From: an uncultured Microbacterium sp.
GTDB taxonomy: Bacteria; Actinomycetota; Actinomycetes; Actinomycetales; Microbacteriaceae
NCBI GenBank assembly: GCA_913774845.1
Contig: CAJYJO010000026.1
Location: 1 to 60,236, forward strand
DNA length: 60,236 bases
Direction of reading: 5' to 3'
Shown: piece after piece, positions 17,268 through 28,183 of the stretch
Numbering within the stretch: the stretch's first letter is position 1
How the letters are laid out: every line of letters starts with the position of its first letter
Made by a program: the position numbers and the translations under genes
The notes under the pieces: model-generated
What the model was told of the DNA's origin: nothing
Seen by the model: the letters and a program-made list of their open reading frames with translations, nothing else
Database searches by the model: none

Positions 17268-19370
17268 GTGTTGTCGGACTTCGAATGGGATGAGATCGAT
17301 CGGCGCGCGGTGGACACCGCTCGCCTTCTGGCGGCGGACGCCGTCGAGAAGGTGGGCAACGGCCACCCCGGAACGGCGATGTCGCTGGCCCCCGCCGCCT
17401 ACCTGCTGTATCAGCGCGTGCTCCGCCACGACCCGGCCGACACGCACTGGCCGGGACGCGACCGCTTCATCCTCTCGGCGGGGCACTCCTCGCTGACCCA
17501 GTACGTCCAGCTCTACCTCGGCGGATTCGGCCTCGAGAAGAAAGACCTCGAGGCGCTGCGCACCTGGGGCTCCCTGACCCCGGGCCACCCCGAGTACGGC
17601 CACACCGACGGCGTCGAGATCACCACCGGCCCGCTCGGTCAGGGTCTGGCCTCGTCGGTGGGCTTCGCGTACGCCGCCCGCTACGAGCGCGGCCTGTTCG
17701 ACCCGGAGTCGCCCGCCGGTGAGAGCCCGTTCGATCACTACGTCTACGTCATCGCCGGTGACGGCGACCTGCAGGAGGGCGTCACCAGCGAGGCCTCCTC
17801 GCTCGCCGGACACCAGGAGCTCGGCAACCTCATCGCCATCTACGACTCCAACCAGATCTCCATCGAGGACGACACCAACGTCGCCTTCACCGAGGACGTA
17901 CAGAAGCGCTACGAGTCCTACGGCTGGCACGTGCAGACGGTCGACTGGAAGAAGACCGGCGAGTACGTCGAAGACGTCGCCGAGCTGCACGCCGCCATCG
18001 AGGCGGCCAAGGGCGAGTCGAGCAAGCCCTCGCTCATCATCCTCAAGACGATCATCGGCTGGCCCTCGCCCGGCAAGCAGAACTCCGGCAAGATCCACGG
18101 CTCCGCCCTCGGCGCCGACGAGCTGAAGGCCACGAAGGAGGTGCTCGGCTTCGACCCCGAGCAGCACTTCGCCGTCGCCGACGACGTCATCGCCCACACC
18201 CGCAAGCTCGTCGAGCGCGGCGAGGCCGAGAAGGCCGCCTGGCAGCAGACGTTCGACGCCTGGGCCGAGGCCCACCCCGAGCGCAAGCAGCTGTGGGACC
18301 GCCTGCAGGCCCGCGAGCTCCCCGCCGACATCGCCGAGGCCCTGCCCGCGTTCGAGGCCGGCAAGGACGTCTCGACCCGCGCCGCGTCCGGTACGGTCAT
18401 CAACGCTTTGGCCGCCGAGCTCCCCGAGCTCTGGGGCGGTTCGGCCGACCTCGCCGAGTCCAACCTGACGACGATCAAGGATGCCAAGTCCTTCATCCCC
18501 TCGTCGTGGTCGACGCACGAGTGGTCGGGCGACCCCTACGGCCGCGTGCTGCACTTCGGCATCCGCGAGCACGCCATGGGCGCGATCCTCAACGGCATCG
18601 TCCTGCACGGACCCACCCGCCCGTTCGGCGGCACCTTCCTCATCTTCAGCGACTACATGCGCCCGCCGGTGCGTCTGGCCGCCCTGATGAACATCCCCAC
18701 GATCTTCGTGTGGACGCACGACTCCGTGGCGCTGGGCGAGGACGGCCCCACGCACCAGCCGATCGAGCAGATCGCCACGCTCCGCGCCATCCCCAACTTC
18801 GCCCTCGTGCGTCCCGCGGATGCCAACGAGACCAGCGTCGTCTGGCTCGAGATGCTGCGCCGCACCGCCGGTCCCGCCGGCATCGCCCTGACCCGCCAGA
18901 ACATCCCCGTCTTCGCCCGCGGCGAGGGTGCGGCATCCGGTGACGAGTTCGCGTCGGCGGAAGGCGCGGTCAAGGGAGCGTACGTGCTGGCCGAGGCGAA
19001 GAACGGCGAGCCCGACGTGATCCTGATCGCCACCGGCTCCGAGGTGCAGCTGGCCGTCGAGGCGCGCGAGAAGCTCGCCGCCGAAGGCGTGCACGCCCGC
19101 GTCGTGTCGGCCCCCTCGCTCGAGTGGTTCGCCGAGCAGGACGAGGCGTACCGCGAGTCGGTTCTGCCGGCGTCGGTGAAGGCGCGCGTGTCGGTCGAGG
19201 CCGGCTCCGCCCTCAGCTGGGCCGGAATCGTCGGCGACGCCGGCCGTTCGGTCGCGATCGACCACTTCGGTGCGTCGGCCGACTACAAGACCCTGTTCCA
19301 GAAGTTCGGCATCACCACCGAAGCCGTCGTGTCGGCCGCGCACGAGACCATCGCCGCGGCGAAGAAGTAA
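17268..19370 (+). CDS. tkt: Transketolase
   Basis: A 700-residue thiamine-diphosphate enzyme moving two-carbon units between sugar phosphates. Motifs: [13 protein letters not shown] near the N-terminus, the ThDP-binding [15 protein letters not shown], and the pyrimidine-domain block [21 protein letters not shown] 17268 is used; TTG 17271 is also possible, with a GAGAAAGG site just upstream. It heads the operon tkt-tal-pgi-zwf-opcA-pgl, in which the gaps are at most 19 bases and most later junctions overlap, so the whole oxidative and non-oxidative pentose phosphate branch is made together. Confidence 0.97.
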   Translation: MLSDFEWDEIDRRAVDTARLLAADAVEKVGNGHPGTAMSLAPAAYLLYQRVLRHDPADTHWPGRDRFILSAGHSSLTQYVQLYLGGFGLEKKDLEALRTWGSLTPGHPEYGHTDGVEITTGPLGQGLASSVGFAYAARYERGLFDPESPAGESPFDHYVYVIAGDGDLQEGVTSEASSLAGHQELGNLIAIYDSNQISIEDDTNVAFTEDVQKRYESYGWHVQTVDWKKTGEYVEDVAELHAAIEAAKGESSKPSLIILKTIIGWPSPGKQNSGKIHGSALGADELKATKEVLGFDPEQHFAVADDVIAHTRKLVERGEAEKAAWQQTFDAWAEAHPERKQLWDRLQARELPADIAEALPAFEAGKDVSTRAASGTVINALAAELPELWGGSADLAESNLTTIKDAKSFIPSSWSTHEWSGDPYGRVLHFGIREHAMGAILNGIVLHGPTRPFGGTFLIFSDYMRPPVRLAALMNIPTIFVWTHDSVALGEDGPTHQPIEQIATLRAIPNFALVRPADANETSVVWLEMLRRTAGPAGIALTRQNIPVFARGEGAASGDEFASAEGAVKGAYVLAEAKNGEPDVILIATGSEVQLAVEAREKLAAEGVHARVVSAPSLEWFAEQDEAYRESVLPASVKARVSVEAGSALSWAGIVGDAGRSVAIDHFGASADYKTLFQKFGITTEAVVSAAHETIAAAKK

Positions 19371-19389
19371 CCCGAGGAGAACCAGAGAT

Positions 19390-20511
19390 ATGAGCACTCC
19401 CACCGCAGACCTCGCCGCTCAGGGCGTCAGCATCTGGCTCGACGACCTGTCTCGTCAGCGCATCCAGTCCGGCAACCTCGCCGAGCTGATCGAGAAGCGC
19501 AACGTCTCGGGCGTCACGACCAACCCGACCATCTTCGCCGGCGCCCTGTCCAAGGGCGAGGCCTACGAGGGTCAGGTCAAGGAGCTCGCCGCGCAGGACG
19601 CGAGCGTCGACGAGGCGATCTTCTCGATCACCACCGACGACGTGCGCGACGCGTGCGACATCTTCCTCCCCGTGTTCGAGGCCACCGACGGCGTCGACGG
19701 CCGCGTCTCGATCGAGGTCTCCCCCGACCTCGCTCACGACACCGACGGCACCGTCGCTCAGGCGAAAGACCTGTCGGCTCGCGTCGACCGCAAGAACGTC
19801 CTCATCAAGATCCCGGCGACGAAGGCGGGCCTGCCCGCCATCACCGAGGTCATCGGTGCGGGCATCTCGGTCAACGTCACCCTCATCTTCAGCCTCGAGC
19901 GCTACGAAGAGGTCATCGACGCCTACCTCGCCGGTGTCGAGAAGGCGAAGGCCGCGGGCCACGACATCTCGACCCTGCAGTCGGTGGCGTCGTTCTTCGT
20001 CTCGCGCGTCGACACCGAGATCGACAAGCGCCTCGCCGCGATCGGCACCGACGAGACCGCCGACCTCAAGGGCAAGGCGGGCATCGCCAACGCACGCCTC
20101 GCGTACGAGCTGTACGAGAAGAAGTTCGCCGAGCCGCGCGCGAAGGAGCTCCTGGATGCCGGTGCCACCGTGCAGCGTCCTCTGTGGGCCTCGACCGGCG
20201 TCAAGGACCCGGCTCTGCCCGACACGCTCTACGTGACCGAGCTGGTGGCTCCCGGCACCGTCAACACGATGCCCGAGAAGACCCTCGAGGCCACGTTCGA
20301 CCACGGCGAGATCACCGGCGACACCGTCACCGGCGCCTACGCCGAGGCGCACGAGGTCTTCGACCGTCTCGCCGCCGCCGGCGTCGACGTCGCCGACGCG
20401 ACCCAGACGCTCGAAGACGAGGGCGTCGAGAAGTTCATCGCCTCGTGGCACGAACTGCAGGACACCGTCAAGACCGCCCTCGACGCCGGAAGCGCCCAGG
20501 CGGCGCAGTGA
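19390..20511 (+). CDS. tal: Transaldolase
   Basis: A 373-residue actinobacterial-type transaldolase that transfers dihydroxyacetone units between sugar phosphates. The N-terminal [14 protein letters not shown] and the strand [14 protein letters not shown], holding the Schiff-base lysine, are characteristic. GAGGAG at 19374-19379 supports ATG 19390, 19 bases after tkt. Its TGA overlaps the pgi GTG. Confidence 0.96.
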   Translation: MSTPTADLAAQGVSIWLDDLSRQRIQSGNLAELIEKRNVSGVTTNPTIFAGALSKGEAYEGQVKELAAQDASVDEAIFSITTDDVRDACDIFLPVFEATDGVDGRVSIEVSPDLAHDTDGTVAQAKDLSARVDRKNVLIKIPATKAGLPAITEVIGAGISVNVTLIFSLERYEEVIDAYLAGVEKAKAAGHDISTLQSVASFFVSRVDTEIDKRLAAIGTDETADLKGKAGIANARLAYELYEKKFAEPRAKELLDAGATVQRPLWASTGVKDPALPDTLYVTELVAPGTVNTMPEKTLEATFDHGEITGDTVTGAYAEAHEVFDRLAAAGVDVADATQTLEDEGVEKFIASWHELQDTVKTALDAGSAQAAQ

Positions 20512-22133
20512 GCTTCGCGGTCAAGGTCACGGGCCATGCCAAGTCGGTCGTCGACGCCGAGCTCCCGGCACTGACCGGATCGCTCGTGGCGTCCGGCATC
20601 ACCGCCGGCGACGCGAGCCTGTGGGGCGCGGCCGCTGAAGACGAGGCATCCCGTCGGCTCGGGTGGGTGCGGGCGGTCTCCGTCTCGCGCCCGCTCGTGC
20701 CCGAGATCACCGCCCTGCGCGACGAGCTCGTCGCGCAGGGCGTGACCCGCGTGGTGCTCGCGGGCATGGGCGGTTCGTCGCTCGCGCCCGAGGTCATCGC
20801 GCAGTCGGCCGGTGTGCCGCTGGTCATCCTCGACTCCACGGCCCCCGGCCAGGTGCTCGCCGCGATCGACGGTGACGCCGAGTCGGGCGGTCTCGCGCAG
20901 ACCGTGCTCGTCGTGTCGAGCAAGTCGGGGTCGACGATCGAGACCGACTCCGCCAAGCGCGCGTTCGAAGCCGCCTACCGCGATCTCGGCATCGATCCAG
21001 CCGGGCGCATCGTGGTGGTCACCGACCCGGGCTCCCCGCTCGAGGCCTCGGCCCGCGCCGACGGCTACCGCGTGTTCCTCGCCGACCCCACGGTCGGCGG
21101 CCGGTATTCGGCGCTGACCGCGTTCGGCCTCGTCCCGGCGGGACTCGCGGGCGTCGACATCGACGACCTCCTCGACGAGGCGGACGCCACGCTCCTCGAG
21201 GTCGCGATCGACTCTCCCGAGAACCCGGCGCTCGTGCTGGCCGCGGCGATCGCGGGCGGCGGCGAACACCGCCGCGACAAGCTCGGGCTCGTCACCGACG
21301 GCACGCACCTGATCGGCCTCCCCGGCTGGATCGAGCAGCTCGTCGCCGAGTCCACGGGCAAACAGGGCACCGGCATCCTCCCGGTCGTGCTGCTGCCGGT
21401 CTCCCCCGAGCTCGAGACCAAGCCCGACGACCTGCAGGTCGTCCGCTTCGTCGACGACGCCGACGCGTTCCACCTCTTCGAGCGGCACACCGGCGAGGTG
21501 CTGGTGAGCGGCTCGCTCGGCGCGCAGTTCGTCGTGTGGGAGTACGCCACGGCCATCGCGGGACGGCTGCTGGGAATCGACCCCTTCGACCAGCCCGACG
21601 TCGAGTCGGCGAAGGAGGCCGCGCGCGGGCTCCTCGACGCGCAGCCCGCCGCCACCGCCCCGGCATTCGTCGCCGAGGGCGTCGAGGTGCGCGTGTCCGA
21701 TCCGGCCCTCGCGGCCGACGGGACGGTCGCGGGCGTGCTCGCGGCGCTGTGGCGCACCGTCCCCTCCGACGGGTACGTCAGCATCCAGGCCTACGTGAAC
21801 CGGCTCAACCTCGCCCAGCTCGCGGGACTGCGCGAGCTGATCGCGGCCGATTCCGGCCGGCCCACGACCTTCGGGTGGGGACCGCGGTTCCTGCACTCCA
21901 CCGGTCAGTACCACAAGGGAGGTCCCGCCACCGGCGTGTTCCTCCAGATCCTCGAACACACCGACGTCGACCTCGAGATCCCCGGTCGACCGTTCACGTT
22001 CGGACAACTCATCCAGGCACAGGCCGCGGGAGACGCGAGCGTACTGGCGGAGGGCCACGGCCGCCCCGTCGTCACGCTGACGCTGACAGACCCGCAGGTC
22101 GAGGTACTCTCACTCTTCGAGGCGGCGCAGTAA
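20508..22133 (+). CDS. pgi: Glucose-6-phosphate isomerase
   Basis: A 541-residue isomerase interconverting glucose 6-phosphate and fructose 6-phosphate, linking the pentose phosphate genes to glycolysis. The sugar-phosphate (SIS) site appears as [18 protein letters not shown], followed by [14 protein letters not shown]; the C-terminal [23 protein letters not shown] block is usual for the actinobacterial form found between tal and zwf. It starts at the GTG overlapping the tal stop, so it is translationally coupled. Confidence 0.92.
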   Translation: MSFAVKVTGHAKSVVDAELPALTGSLVASGITAGDASLWGAAAEDEASRRLGWVRAVSVSRPLVPEITALRDELVAQGVTRVVLAGMGGSSLAPEVIAQSAGVPLVILDSTAPGQVLAAIDGDAESGGLAQTVLVVSSKSGSTIETDSAKRAFEAAYRDLGIDPAGRIVVVTDPGSPLEASARADGYRVFLADPTVGGRYSALTAFGLVPAGLAGVDIDDLLDEADATLLEVAIDSPENPALVLAAAIAGGGEHRRDKLGLVTDGTHLIGLPGWIEQLVAESTGKQGTGILPVVLLPVSPELETKPDDLQVVRFVDDADAFHLFERHTGEVLVSGSLGAQFVVWEYATAIAGRLLGIDPFDQPDVESAKEAARGLLDAQPAATAPAFVAEGVEVRVSDPALAADGTVAGVLAALWRTVPSDGYVSIQAYVNRLNLAQLAGLRELIAADSGRPTTFGWGPRFLHSTGQYHKGGPATGVFLQILEHTDVDLEIPGRPFTFGQLIQAQAAGDASVLAEGHGRPVVTLTLTDPQVEVLSLFEAAQ

Positions 22134-22135
22134 GC

Positions 22136-23686
22136 ATGGTCGTAGAGATCACTCCGGGTCACAATCCGTTGCGCGATCCCGAGGATCGCCGTTTGAGCCG
22201 GATCGCCGGGCCCAGCGCCCTCGTGATCTTCGGCGTCACCGGCGACCTCTCGCGCAAGAAACTCATGCCGGCGGTCTACGACCTGGCCAACCGCGGCCTG
22301 CTGCCGCCGGGCTTCGCGCTCGTCGGCTTCGCACGGCGCGACTGGGAGGACCAGGACTTCGCGAAGGTCGTCTACGAATCGGTCAAGCAGTACGCGCGCA
22401 CCGAATTCCGCGAAGAGACCTGGAAGGAGCTCCTCGAGGGGATCCGCTTCGTGCAGGGAGAGTTCGACGACCCCGAGGCGTTCCGCCGCTTGCGTGACAC
22501 CGTCGACAAGCTCGACACCGAGCGCGGCACGATGGGCAACCACGCCTACTACCTCTCGATCCCGCCGAAGGCCTTCCCACTGGTCACGACGCAGCTCAAG
22601 GCATCGGGGCTGGTCGGGGACGAGTCCGACGGCGTCAAGGGATGGCGCCGCGTCGTCATCGAGAAGCCGTTCGGGCACGATCTCGCCTCAGCGCGCGAGC
22701 TGAACGAGGTCGTCGAGAGCGCCTTCCCGGCCGACTCGATCTTCCGCATCGACCACTACCTCGGCAAAGAGACCGTGCAGAACATCCTCGCGTTGCGCTT
22801 CGCGAACGAGCTGTACGAGCCGATCTGGAACCGCAACTACGTCGACCACGTGCAGATCACGATGGCGGAGGACATCGGGGTGGGTGGCCGGGCCGGCTAC
22901 TACGACGGCATCGGCGCGGCACGCGACGTCATCCAGAACCACCTGCTGCAGCTGCTCGCTCTCACCGCGATGGAGGAGCCGATCAGCTTCAACGCCGCCG
23001 ATCTGCGCGCCGAGAAAGAGAAGGTGCTCGCGGCGGTCCGCCTGCCCGAGAACCTCGCCGAGGCGACCGCTCGCGGGCAGTACGCCGGCGGCTGGCAGGG
23101 CGGCGAAGAGGTGCTGGGCTTCCTCGAGGAAGACGGGATGAACCCCGAGTCGGTCACCGAGACCTACGCGGCGATCAAGCTCGAGATCAACACGCGCCGC
23201 TGGTCGGGCGTGCCGTTCTACGTCCGCAGCGGGAAGCGTCTGGGACGCCGGGTCACCGAGGTCGCCGTGGTGTTCAAGCGCGCCCCGCAGCAGCTGTTCT
23301 CGCAGAGCCAGACGCAGGAGCTCGGACAGAACGCGTTGGTCATCCGCGTGCAGCCCGACGAGGGCGTCACGATCCGCTTCGGGTCGAAGGTCCCCGGTGA
23401 CGGCACGCAGGTACGCGACGTCACCATGGACTTCGGCTACGGCCACGCCTTCACCGAGGCGAGCCCCGAGGCCTACGAGCGACTCATCCTCGACGTGCTG
23501 CTGGGCGACCCGCCGCTGTTCCCCCGTCATGAAGAGGTGGAGCTCAGCTGGAAGATCCTCGACCCGATCGAGGAGTTCTGGGCCGCCGAGGGCGGTCCGC
23601 TGGAACAGTACTCGCCCGGTTCGTGGGGTCCGGCATCCGCCGACGAACTCCTCGCCCGCGACGGCCGCACCTGGAGGCGCCCGTGA
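22136..23686 (+). CDS. zwf: Glucose-6-phosphate 1-dehydrogenase
   Basis: A 516-residue enzyme oxidising glucose 6-phosphate to 6-phosphogluconolactone with NADP+. It has the N-terminal nucleotide-binding VIFGVTGDLSRKKLMPA and the active-site signature RIDHYLGKETVQN, where His and Lys act in catalysis. ATG 22136 lies two bases past the pgi stop. Its TGA overlaps the opcA GTG. OpcA and the downstream lactonase complete the local pathway. Confidence 0.97.
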   Translation: MVVEITPGHNPLRDPEDRRLSRIAGPSALVIFGVTGDLSRKKLMPAVYDLANRGLLPPGFALVGFARRDWEDQDFAKVVYESVKQYARTEFREETWKELLEGIRFVQGEFDDPEAFRRLRDTVDKLDTERGTMGNHAYYLSIPPKAFPLVTTQLKASGLVGDESDGVKGWRRVVIEKPFGHDLASARELNEVVESAFPADSIFRIDHYLGKETVQNILALRFANELYEPIWNRNYVDHVQITMAEDIGVGGRAGYYDGIGAARDVIQNHLLQLLALTAMEEPISFNAADLRAEKEKVLAAVRLPENLAEATARGQYAGGWQGGEEVLGFLEEDGMNPESVTETYAAIKLEINTRRWSGVPFYVRSGKRLGRRVTEVAVVFKRAPQQLFSQSQTQELGQNALVIRVQPDEGVTIRFGSKVPGDGTQVRDVTMDFGYGHAFTEASPEAYERLILDVLLGDPPLFPRHEEVELSWKILDPIEEFWAAEGGPLEQYSPGSWGPASADELLARDGRTWRRP

Positions 23687-24630
23687 TCATCGACCTGCCC
23701 GACACCACTGTCAGCGCGATCTCGAAGAAGCTCGTCAGCGTCCGCGAAGAGGGCGGCGCCGTCGCCCTCGGCCGCGTGCTGACGCTCATCATCGTCACCC
23801 GTCACGGGGCCGAGGAAGAGGTCATCGAGGCCGCGAACGACGCTTCCCGCGAGCACCCGATGCGCGTCATCGCGGTGCTGTTCGGCGACGAGGACGAGGA
23901 GCCGCGCCTCGACGCGCAGATCCGCGTCGGCGGTGACGCCGGCGCCAGCGAGGTCGTGGTGCTGCGCGCCCACGGTGCCGCCGGTTCCAACGCCGAGAGC
24001 CTGGTGACCGGCCTGCTGCTGCCGGACGCCCCGGTCGTGGCGTGGTGGCCGGCCGCCGCGCCGACCGATCCCTCGCACTCGGCCATCGGCCGCATCGCCC
24101 AGCGTCGGATCACGGATGCCTCTTCGCAGGCCGATCCGGCCGCCTGGGTCGCGCAGCTCGGCGAGCACTACTCCCCCGGTGACACCGACTTCGCCTGGAC
24201 CCGCGTGACCCGCTGGCGGGAGCAGCTCGCGGCGGTGCTCGACCAGCCGCCGTACGAGCCGGTCACGGCCATCGAGGTGCGCGGCGCGTCCGACTCGCCC
24301 TCCACCGCTCTGCTCGCCGCGTGGCTCGGCATGAAGCTCGACGCCCCCGTCGACTACGCCTACCTCCCCGCCGACGAGTGGACGAGCGGCATCAAGTCGG
24401 TGCGTCTGACGCGCGCGAGCGGCGACACCCTCCTCGAGCGTCCCGAGGCGGGGGTGGCGGTGCTCACCCAGCCGGGTCAGCCGACGCACGACCTCGCCTT
24501 CCCGCGTCGTACCCTCCGCGAGTGCCTGGCCGAGGAGTTGCGCCGTCTCGACCCCGACCTGCTCTACGGTCGTGTGATCACCGAGGGACACGATCTCCTG
24601 CTCGCCGCGAGCGAGAAGGACGCGTCATGA
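23683..24630 (+). CDS. opcA: OpcA, glucose-6-phosphate dehydrogenase assembly protein
   Basis: A 315-residue OpcA protein, required for full activity of glucose-6-phosphate dehydrogenase in cyanobacteria and actinobacteria. Typical stretches are the N-terminal VIIDLPDTTVSAISKKL and the central PDAPVVAWWPAAAP. The GTG start overlaps the zwf stop, and the ATGA at its end couples it to pgl. No catalytic motif is expected. Confidence 0.94.
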   Translation: MIIDLPDTTVSAISKKLVSVREEGGAVALGRVLTLIIVTRHGAEEEVIEAANDASREHPMRVIAVLFGDEDEEPRLDAQIRVGGDAGASEVVVLRAHGAAGSNAESLVTGLLLPDAPVVAWWPAAAPTDPSHSAIGRIAQRRITDASSQADPAAWVAQLGEHYSPGDTDFAWTRVTRWREQLAAVLDQPPYEPVTAIEVRGASDSPSTALLAAWLGMKLDAPVDYAYLPADEWTSGIKSVRLTRASGDTLLERPEAGVAVLTQPGQPTHDLAFPRRTLRECLAEELRRLDPDLLYGRVITEGHDLLLAASEKDAS

Positions 24631-25418
24631 CCGACAACGGCGCGGCCAAGCAGGTCATCATCAAGCCGGATGCCGACACCCTCGCGGCGTACGTCGCGAC
24701 GCGGTTCGTGAACCGCATCGTCAAGCGCGTGGCCGAGGGCAAGCGCATGCACGTGTGCCTCACGGGCGGCACGATGGGCGGCGCGGTCCTGCGCACGGCG
24801 GCGCGCGACGAACGTCTCGCGCAGATCGACTGGTCGCTCGTGCACTTCTGGTTCGGCGACGAGCGGTTCGTGCCGCGCGACTCCGACGACCGCAACGACA
24901 AGCAGGCCCGCGAGGCTCTGCTCGACCACCTCGACATCCCGGCCGAGAACATCCACACCGTCGCCTCGAGCGAGGACGGACTCGACCTCGATGCCGCAGC
25001 GATCGCCTACGCCGACGAGTTGGCGCAGTTCGCGCCCTCGGACCGCAGCGAGACGGGGCCCTGGCCGGCGTTCGACATCTGCTTCCTGGGTGTGGGTCCC
25101 GACGCGCACATCGCCTCGCTGTTCCCCGACCGCCCGGAGATCTCGGTGACCGACCGGGCCACGGTGCCGGTGCGCAACTCCCCCAAGCCGCCGAGCGACC
25201 GCGTGTCGTTGACGCGACCGGTGATCAACTCCTCCAAGCGCGTATGGATGGTCGTCGCGGGGGCCGACAAGGCGGCCGCCCTCGGTCTCGCCCTCGCGGG
25301 TGCGAGCTACCAGAGTGTCCCCGCGGCGGGAGCCAAGGGCCGGCGACGCACGGCGTTCTTCGTCGACGAGGTCGCCGCCGATCAGGTTCCGCCGCAGCTC
25401 ATCGACCGCGAGTACTGA
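24627..25418 (+). CDS. pgl: 6-phosphogluconolactonase
   Basis: A 263-residue lactonase of the NagB/DevB fold that hydrolyses 6-phosphogluconolactone. The N-terminal LTGGTMGGAVLR and the block HFWFGDERFVPRDSDDRN hold the usual phosphate and active-site residues. Its ATG overlaps the opcA stop (ATGA). It is the last gene of the operon, ten bases before a strong terminator. Confidence 0.96.
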   Translation: MTDNGAAKQVIIKPDADTLAAYVATRFVNRIVKRVAEGKRMHVCLTGGTMGGAVLRTAARDERLAQIDWSLVHFWFGDERFVPRDSDDRNDKQAREALLDHLDIPAENIHTVASSEDGLDLDAAAIAYADELAQFAPSDRSETGPWPAFDICFLGVGPDAHIASLFPDRPEISVTDRATVPVRNSPKPPSDRVSLTRPVINSSKRVWMVVAGADKAAALGLALAGASYQSVPAAGAKGRRRTAFFVDEVAADQVPPQLIDREY

Positions 25419-25427
25419 GCGCCCTTC

Positions 25428-25460
25428 CGAAGGCCGGATGCCGATGGCATCCGGCCTTCG
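25428..25460 (+). terminator. Terminator of the pentose phosphate operon
   Basis: CGAAGGCCGGATGCC (25428-25442) and GGCATCCGGCCTTCG (25446-25460) form a perfect 15-bp stem with loop GAT. The stem contains an inverted pair of the over-represented 7-mer GGATGCC. Confidence 0.85.
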
Positions 25461-25594
25461 TCGTTCCCGCGGAAGCCACAGGAAGTACCCCCTTGCCCTG
25501 GGGACGACGGCGGCTTACCGTACGACTGGGGGGCATCCTGGGTCCGGCGGGGGTTGAGACCACCACCGGCGCCGACGCAGTTGGGAGCGTTCGG

Positions 25595-28120
25595 ATGCCA
25601 TTTCTTGGTCGTGTTCGTGAAATGAGAATCGCCGAGAGGATCATCGATTCACGCGGTGTGTCCGCGTGCCTGTTCGTGGGTGAACCGGGCATCGGCAAGA
25701 CGGCGTTGTTGCGGGAGATCGCGCGCCGTCACGACACCGTGGCGGTGTCGACGAGCTCGAACGAGCGGATGTGGCCGCTATCGGGGTTGTCGGCGGTGGC
25801 CGCGGGTCTGGGCGACGCGCGCGGTGCCGCGATCGACGCGGTGCTGGCCCGCGGTCGCGACTGGCCCGAGCACCTGCTCGCCGACGAACTGCGTCGGATG
25901 CTGCTCATGGTGGTCGACGAGCCGGAGCTGCTCGTCGTCGACGATCTGGATGAGATGGACAGCGCGAGCATCACGGTCCTGTCCTACGTCTTCGGTCGCC
26001 TGCGGGGCACCGGCCTCAGCGTGGTGGCGTCCGTCGGAGCCCTCGACGCACGGCACGATTTCGCCGGGATGGCCCACGAGCGCGTCGACCGGCTCGACTT
26101 CGACGAGGCCGTCGAGGTGGCGCGGGCGCTCCTCGGACCGATGGCCGCTCCCGCCGTGCTGCACATCGTCGCCGAGGAGACGGACGGCGATCCCGGCATC
26201 CTCACCCGGGTGCGCCTGACCGCACCCGAGGCGGCGGGTGATGAGCCGCTCCCCGTGCCGTTGCGCCTCGCCGACGACACCGGTCGGCGTCGGCGGAGCG
26301 TCCCTGAGGTCGTGGATCCACGCGCCGGGACCGTGCTCGACCTGCTGTCGGTCGGTCCGGTCTACGGCTTCGAGCCGCTGCGCGCGACAGCGATGGAGCT
26401 GAACGTCGACATCGACGGTCTCATCGACGCGGGGCTCGTCGCGATGCGCGGGGAGTTGGCCCGAATCGCTGATCCGGCGCTGCGGCTGCGCCGTCACGCG
26501 GCGCTCGGCGTGGACGAACGGCGTCGGCTGCACGAACGGGCCGCGGACGACCACGCCGCCCAGTTCCCCGCCACGTACCAGTGGCATCGCAGCTTCCTCG
26601 ATCCGGCCGGCGACCGCTGCGAGCTTCTCGTCGCGGCGGCCGATCTGGCCGGTCAGGGCGAACCGCTCGCCGCGGTCGAGTTCGCCGAACGTGCCCTCGC
26701 CTGCCACGTCGGCGACGCGGAGCGCGGTCGTCTGCTCGTGGAGCTGGGCGAGGCGCTCGTGCTGCAGTGCCAGCCCGTCCTCGGCCGTCACTACCTGCGA
26801 CGCGCGGGCGTCCTCGACGAGCCGGTGATGCGCGCCCGCGCCGCCCTGGGGAACCTCCGTGCGATCGCCGCCGTCGCCCACGCGGTCGACGACACGGTCC
26901 TCCACGAGCAGGACGACGTCGACCCGCGCTCCCTCGAGCGCCTGTTGGCCGAGAACGGTCGTCAGCACCTGCGGCGGGCGGATCTGTCCCGGACGATGGA
27001 TGCCGTCTCCCTGGCGATCCAACGGGGCGTCGCGGGTCGCGAGACGGCATTGCTGGCCCGGCTGGTGGAGGAGTTCGGCGTCGACCCGGTACTCCCGCTG
27101 ACGATCGACGTGGGCGTCGGGGACACGGCATCCGGGTGCTCGACCTCGATCGAGGAAGGGGTGATGATCGTCGCCCTCGCCCTCTTACGCGAGGAGTACG
27201 CCGAGGTACGTCATCGCGTGCGCTCGATGCTCGACTGCGCGCCGCGACCCGCCCCGATATGGCGCGACTACCTGCTGTGGCTGCTGCTGGCCGCGGAGGT
27301 GCGGGCGGGCGATCCGGTCGCCGCACGGGAGGCCATGGCCGCGTGGCAGCACGAGCGGGTCCCGGGACGCACACCGGACGCGTCCACGATGATGCTCCTC
27401 GCCGGTGCGGCCGCGCTGGATCCCCTCGACGGACGGGCGGCGGATCTGGTGCGCCGGGGACGCGACCTGTGCCGCCGTGAGGGCACGCCCACCCTGCTGC
27501 CCTGGTTCGCGACGATCGACGGCGGTCTCGCCCTCGCCGAGGGACGCTACGACGACGCCATCACCGCCCTCCAGGCGGCCCGCGACGCCGCCGCGTTCAA
27601 CGACCCCTCCCTGCTGCGCATCGACGCCGATCTCGTCGAGGCGCTGTGGTTGAGCGGTCGTCGCGCCGAGGCGCGCCGCGAGCTGGCGCGCTTCGAGAAG
27701 GCGGCGGAGCGCTACCCCCGACGCTGGACGACCCTGGCCCTCGCCCGCGCTCGGGCGGTGTGTCGCAGCGGGGCGGACGGCGAGGCCGCGTTCCGCGAGG
27801 CGAAGGCGGTCACCCGCACCGACGACGCCCCCGCCGAGCATCGGCGCCTGGCCGCCTCGCGCGAGCGCTGCCTGCCGACGGTCGAGCGCACGCCCGCGCG
27901 CATCCCGGCGCGAAAGGCGCCGCGCGGAAGGGCGCTCACCCCGCAGGAGCAGGAGGTGGTGGCCCTGGTCGGCCAGGGCCTGCGCAACCGCGAGGTCGCC
28001 GCCGAGCTCTACATCTCGCTGCGCACGGTGGAGCTGCGTCTCACCGGCATCTACCGCAAGCTCGGGATCGCCTCCCGCGTGCACCTCGTCGCGTTGCTGC
28101 ACGGGTCGCCGACGTCGTGA
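25595..28120 (+). CDS. Large LuxR-family ATPase transcriptional regulator (LAL type)
   Basis: An 841-residue MalT/LAL-type regulator. An N-terminal AAA-like ATPase has Walker A GEPGIGKT (29-36) and Walker B LLVVDDLDEMD (112-122); a long helical, TPR-like middle follows; the C-terminal 61 residues (781-841) form a LuxR/GerE helix-turn-helix (LTPQEQEVVALVGQG, NREVAAELYISLRTV). Such proteins typically activate transcription after sensing a ligand or partner. GGGAG at 25583-25587 supports ATG 25595. It stands alone between two terminators and converges on the polysaccharide synthase gene, a possible but unproven target. Confidence 0.88.
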   Translation: MPFLGRVREMRIAERIIDSRGVSACLFVGEPGIGKTALLREIARRHDTVAVSTSSNERMWPLSGLSAVAAGLGDARGAAIDAVLARGRDWPEHLLADELRRMLLMVVDEPELLVVDDLDEMDSASITVLSYVFGRLRGTGLSVVASVGALDARHDFAGMAHERVDRLDFDEAVEVARALLGPMAAPAVLHIVAEETDGDPGILTRVRLTAPEAAGDEPLPVPLRLADDTGRRRRSVPEVVDPRAGTVLDLLSVGPVYGFEPLRATAMELNVDIDGLIDAGLVAMRGELARIADPALRLRRHAALGVDERRRLHERAADDHAAQFPATYQWHRSFLDPAGDRCELLVAAADLAGQGEPLAAVEFAERALACHVGDAERGRLLVELGEALVLQCQPVLGRHYLRRAGVLDEPVMRARAALGNLRAIAAVAHAVDDTVLHEQDDVDPRSLERLLAENGRQHLRRADLSRTMDAVSLAIQRGVAGRETALLARLVEEFGVDPVLPLTIDVGVGDTASGCSTSIEEGVMIVALALLREEYAEVRHRVRSMLDCAPRPAPIWRDYLLWLLLAAEVRAGDPVAAREAMAAWQHERVPGRTPDASTMMLLAGAAALDPLDGRAADLVRRGRDLCRREGTPTLLPWFATIDGGLALAEGRYDDAITALQAARDAAAFNDPSLLRIDADLVEALWLSGRRAEARRELARFEKAAERYPRRWTTLALARARAVCRSGADGEAAFREAKAVTRTDDAPAEHRRLAASRERCLPTVERTPARIPARKAPRGRALTPQEQEVVALVGQGLRNREVAAELYISLRTVELRLTGIYRKLGIASRVHLVALLHGSPTS

Positions 28121-28145
28121 CCTCGGGGCGTGCCCGACGACGCGA

Positions 28146-28178
28146 ACCCGCCCGCGGCGTCTCGGCGCCCGGGCGGGT
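28146..28178. terminator. Hairpin between converging LuxR and glycosyltransferase genes
   Basis: ACCCGCCCG (28146-28154) pairs with CGGGCGGGT (28170-28178), with a smaller GGCG/CGCC stem in the loop. The position between converging genes suggests a two-way terminator. Confidence 0.55.
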
Positions 28179-28183
28179 CGGCC

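Noticed and set aside
17082-19403. Long minus-strand frame opposite tkt
   Set aside because: Shadow of the transketolase gene; no motif, and tkt is unambiguous.
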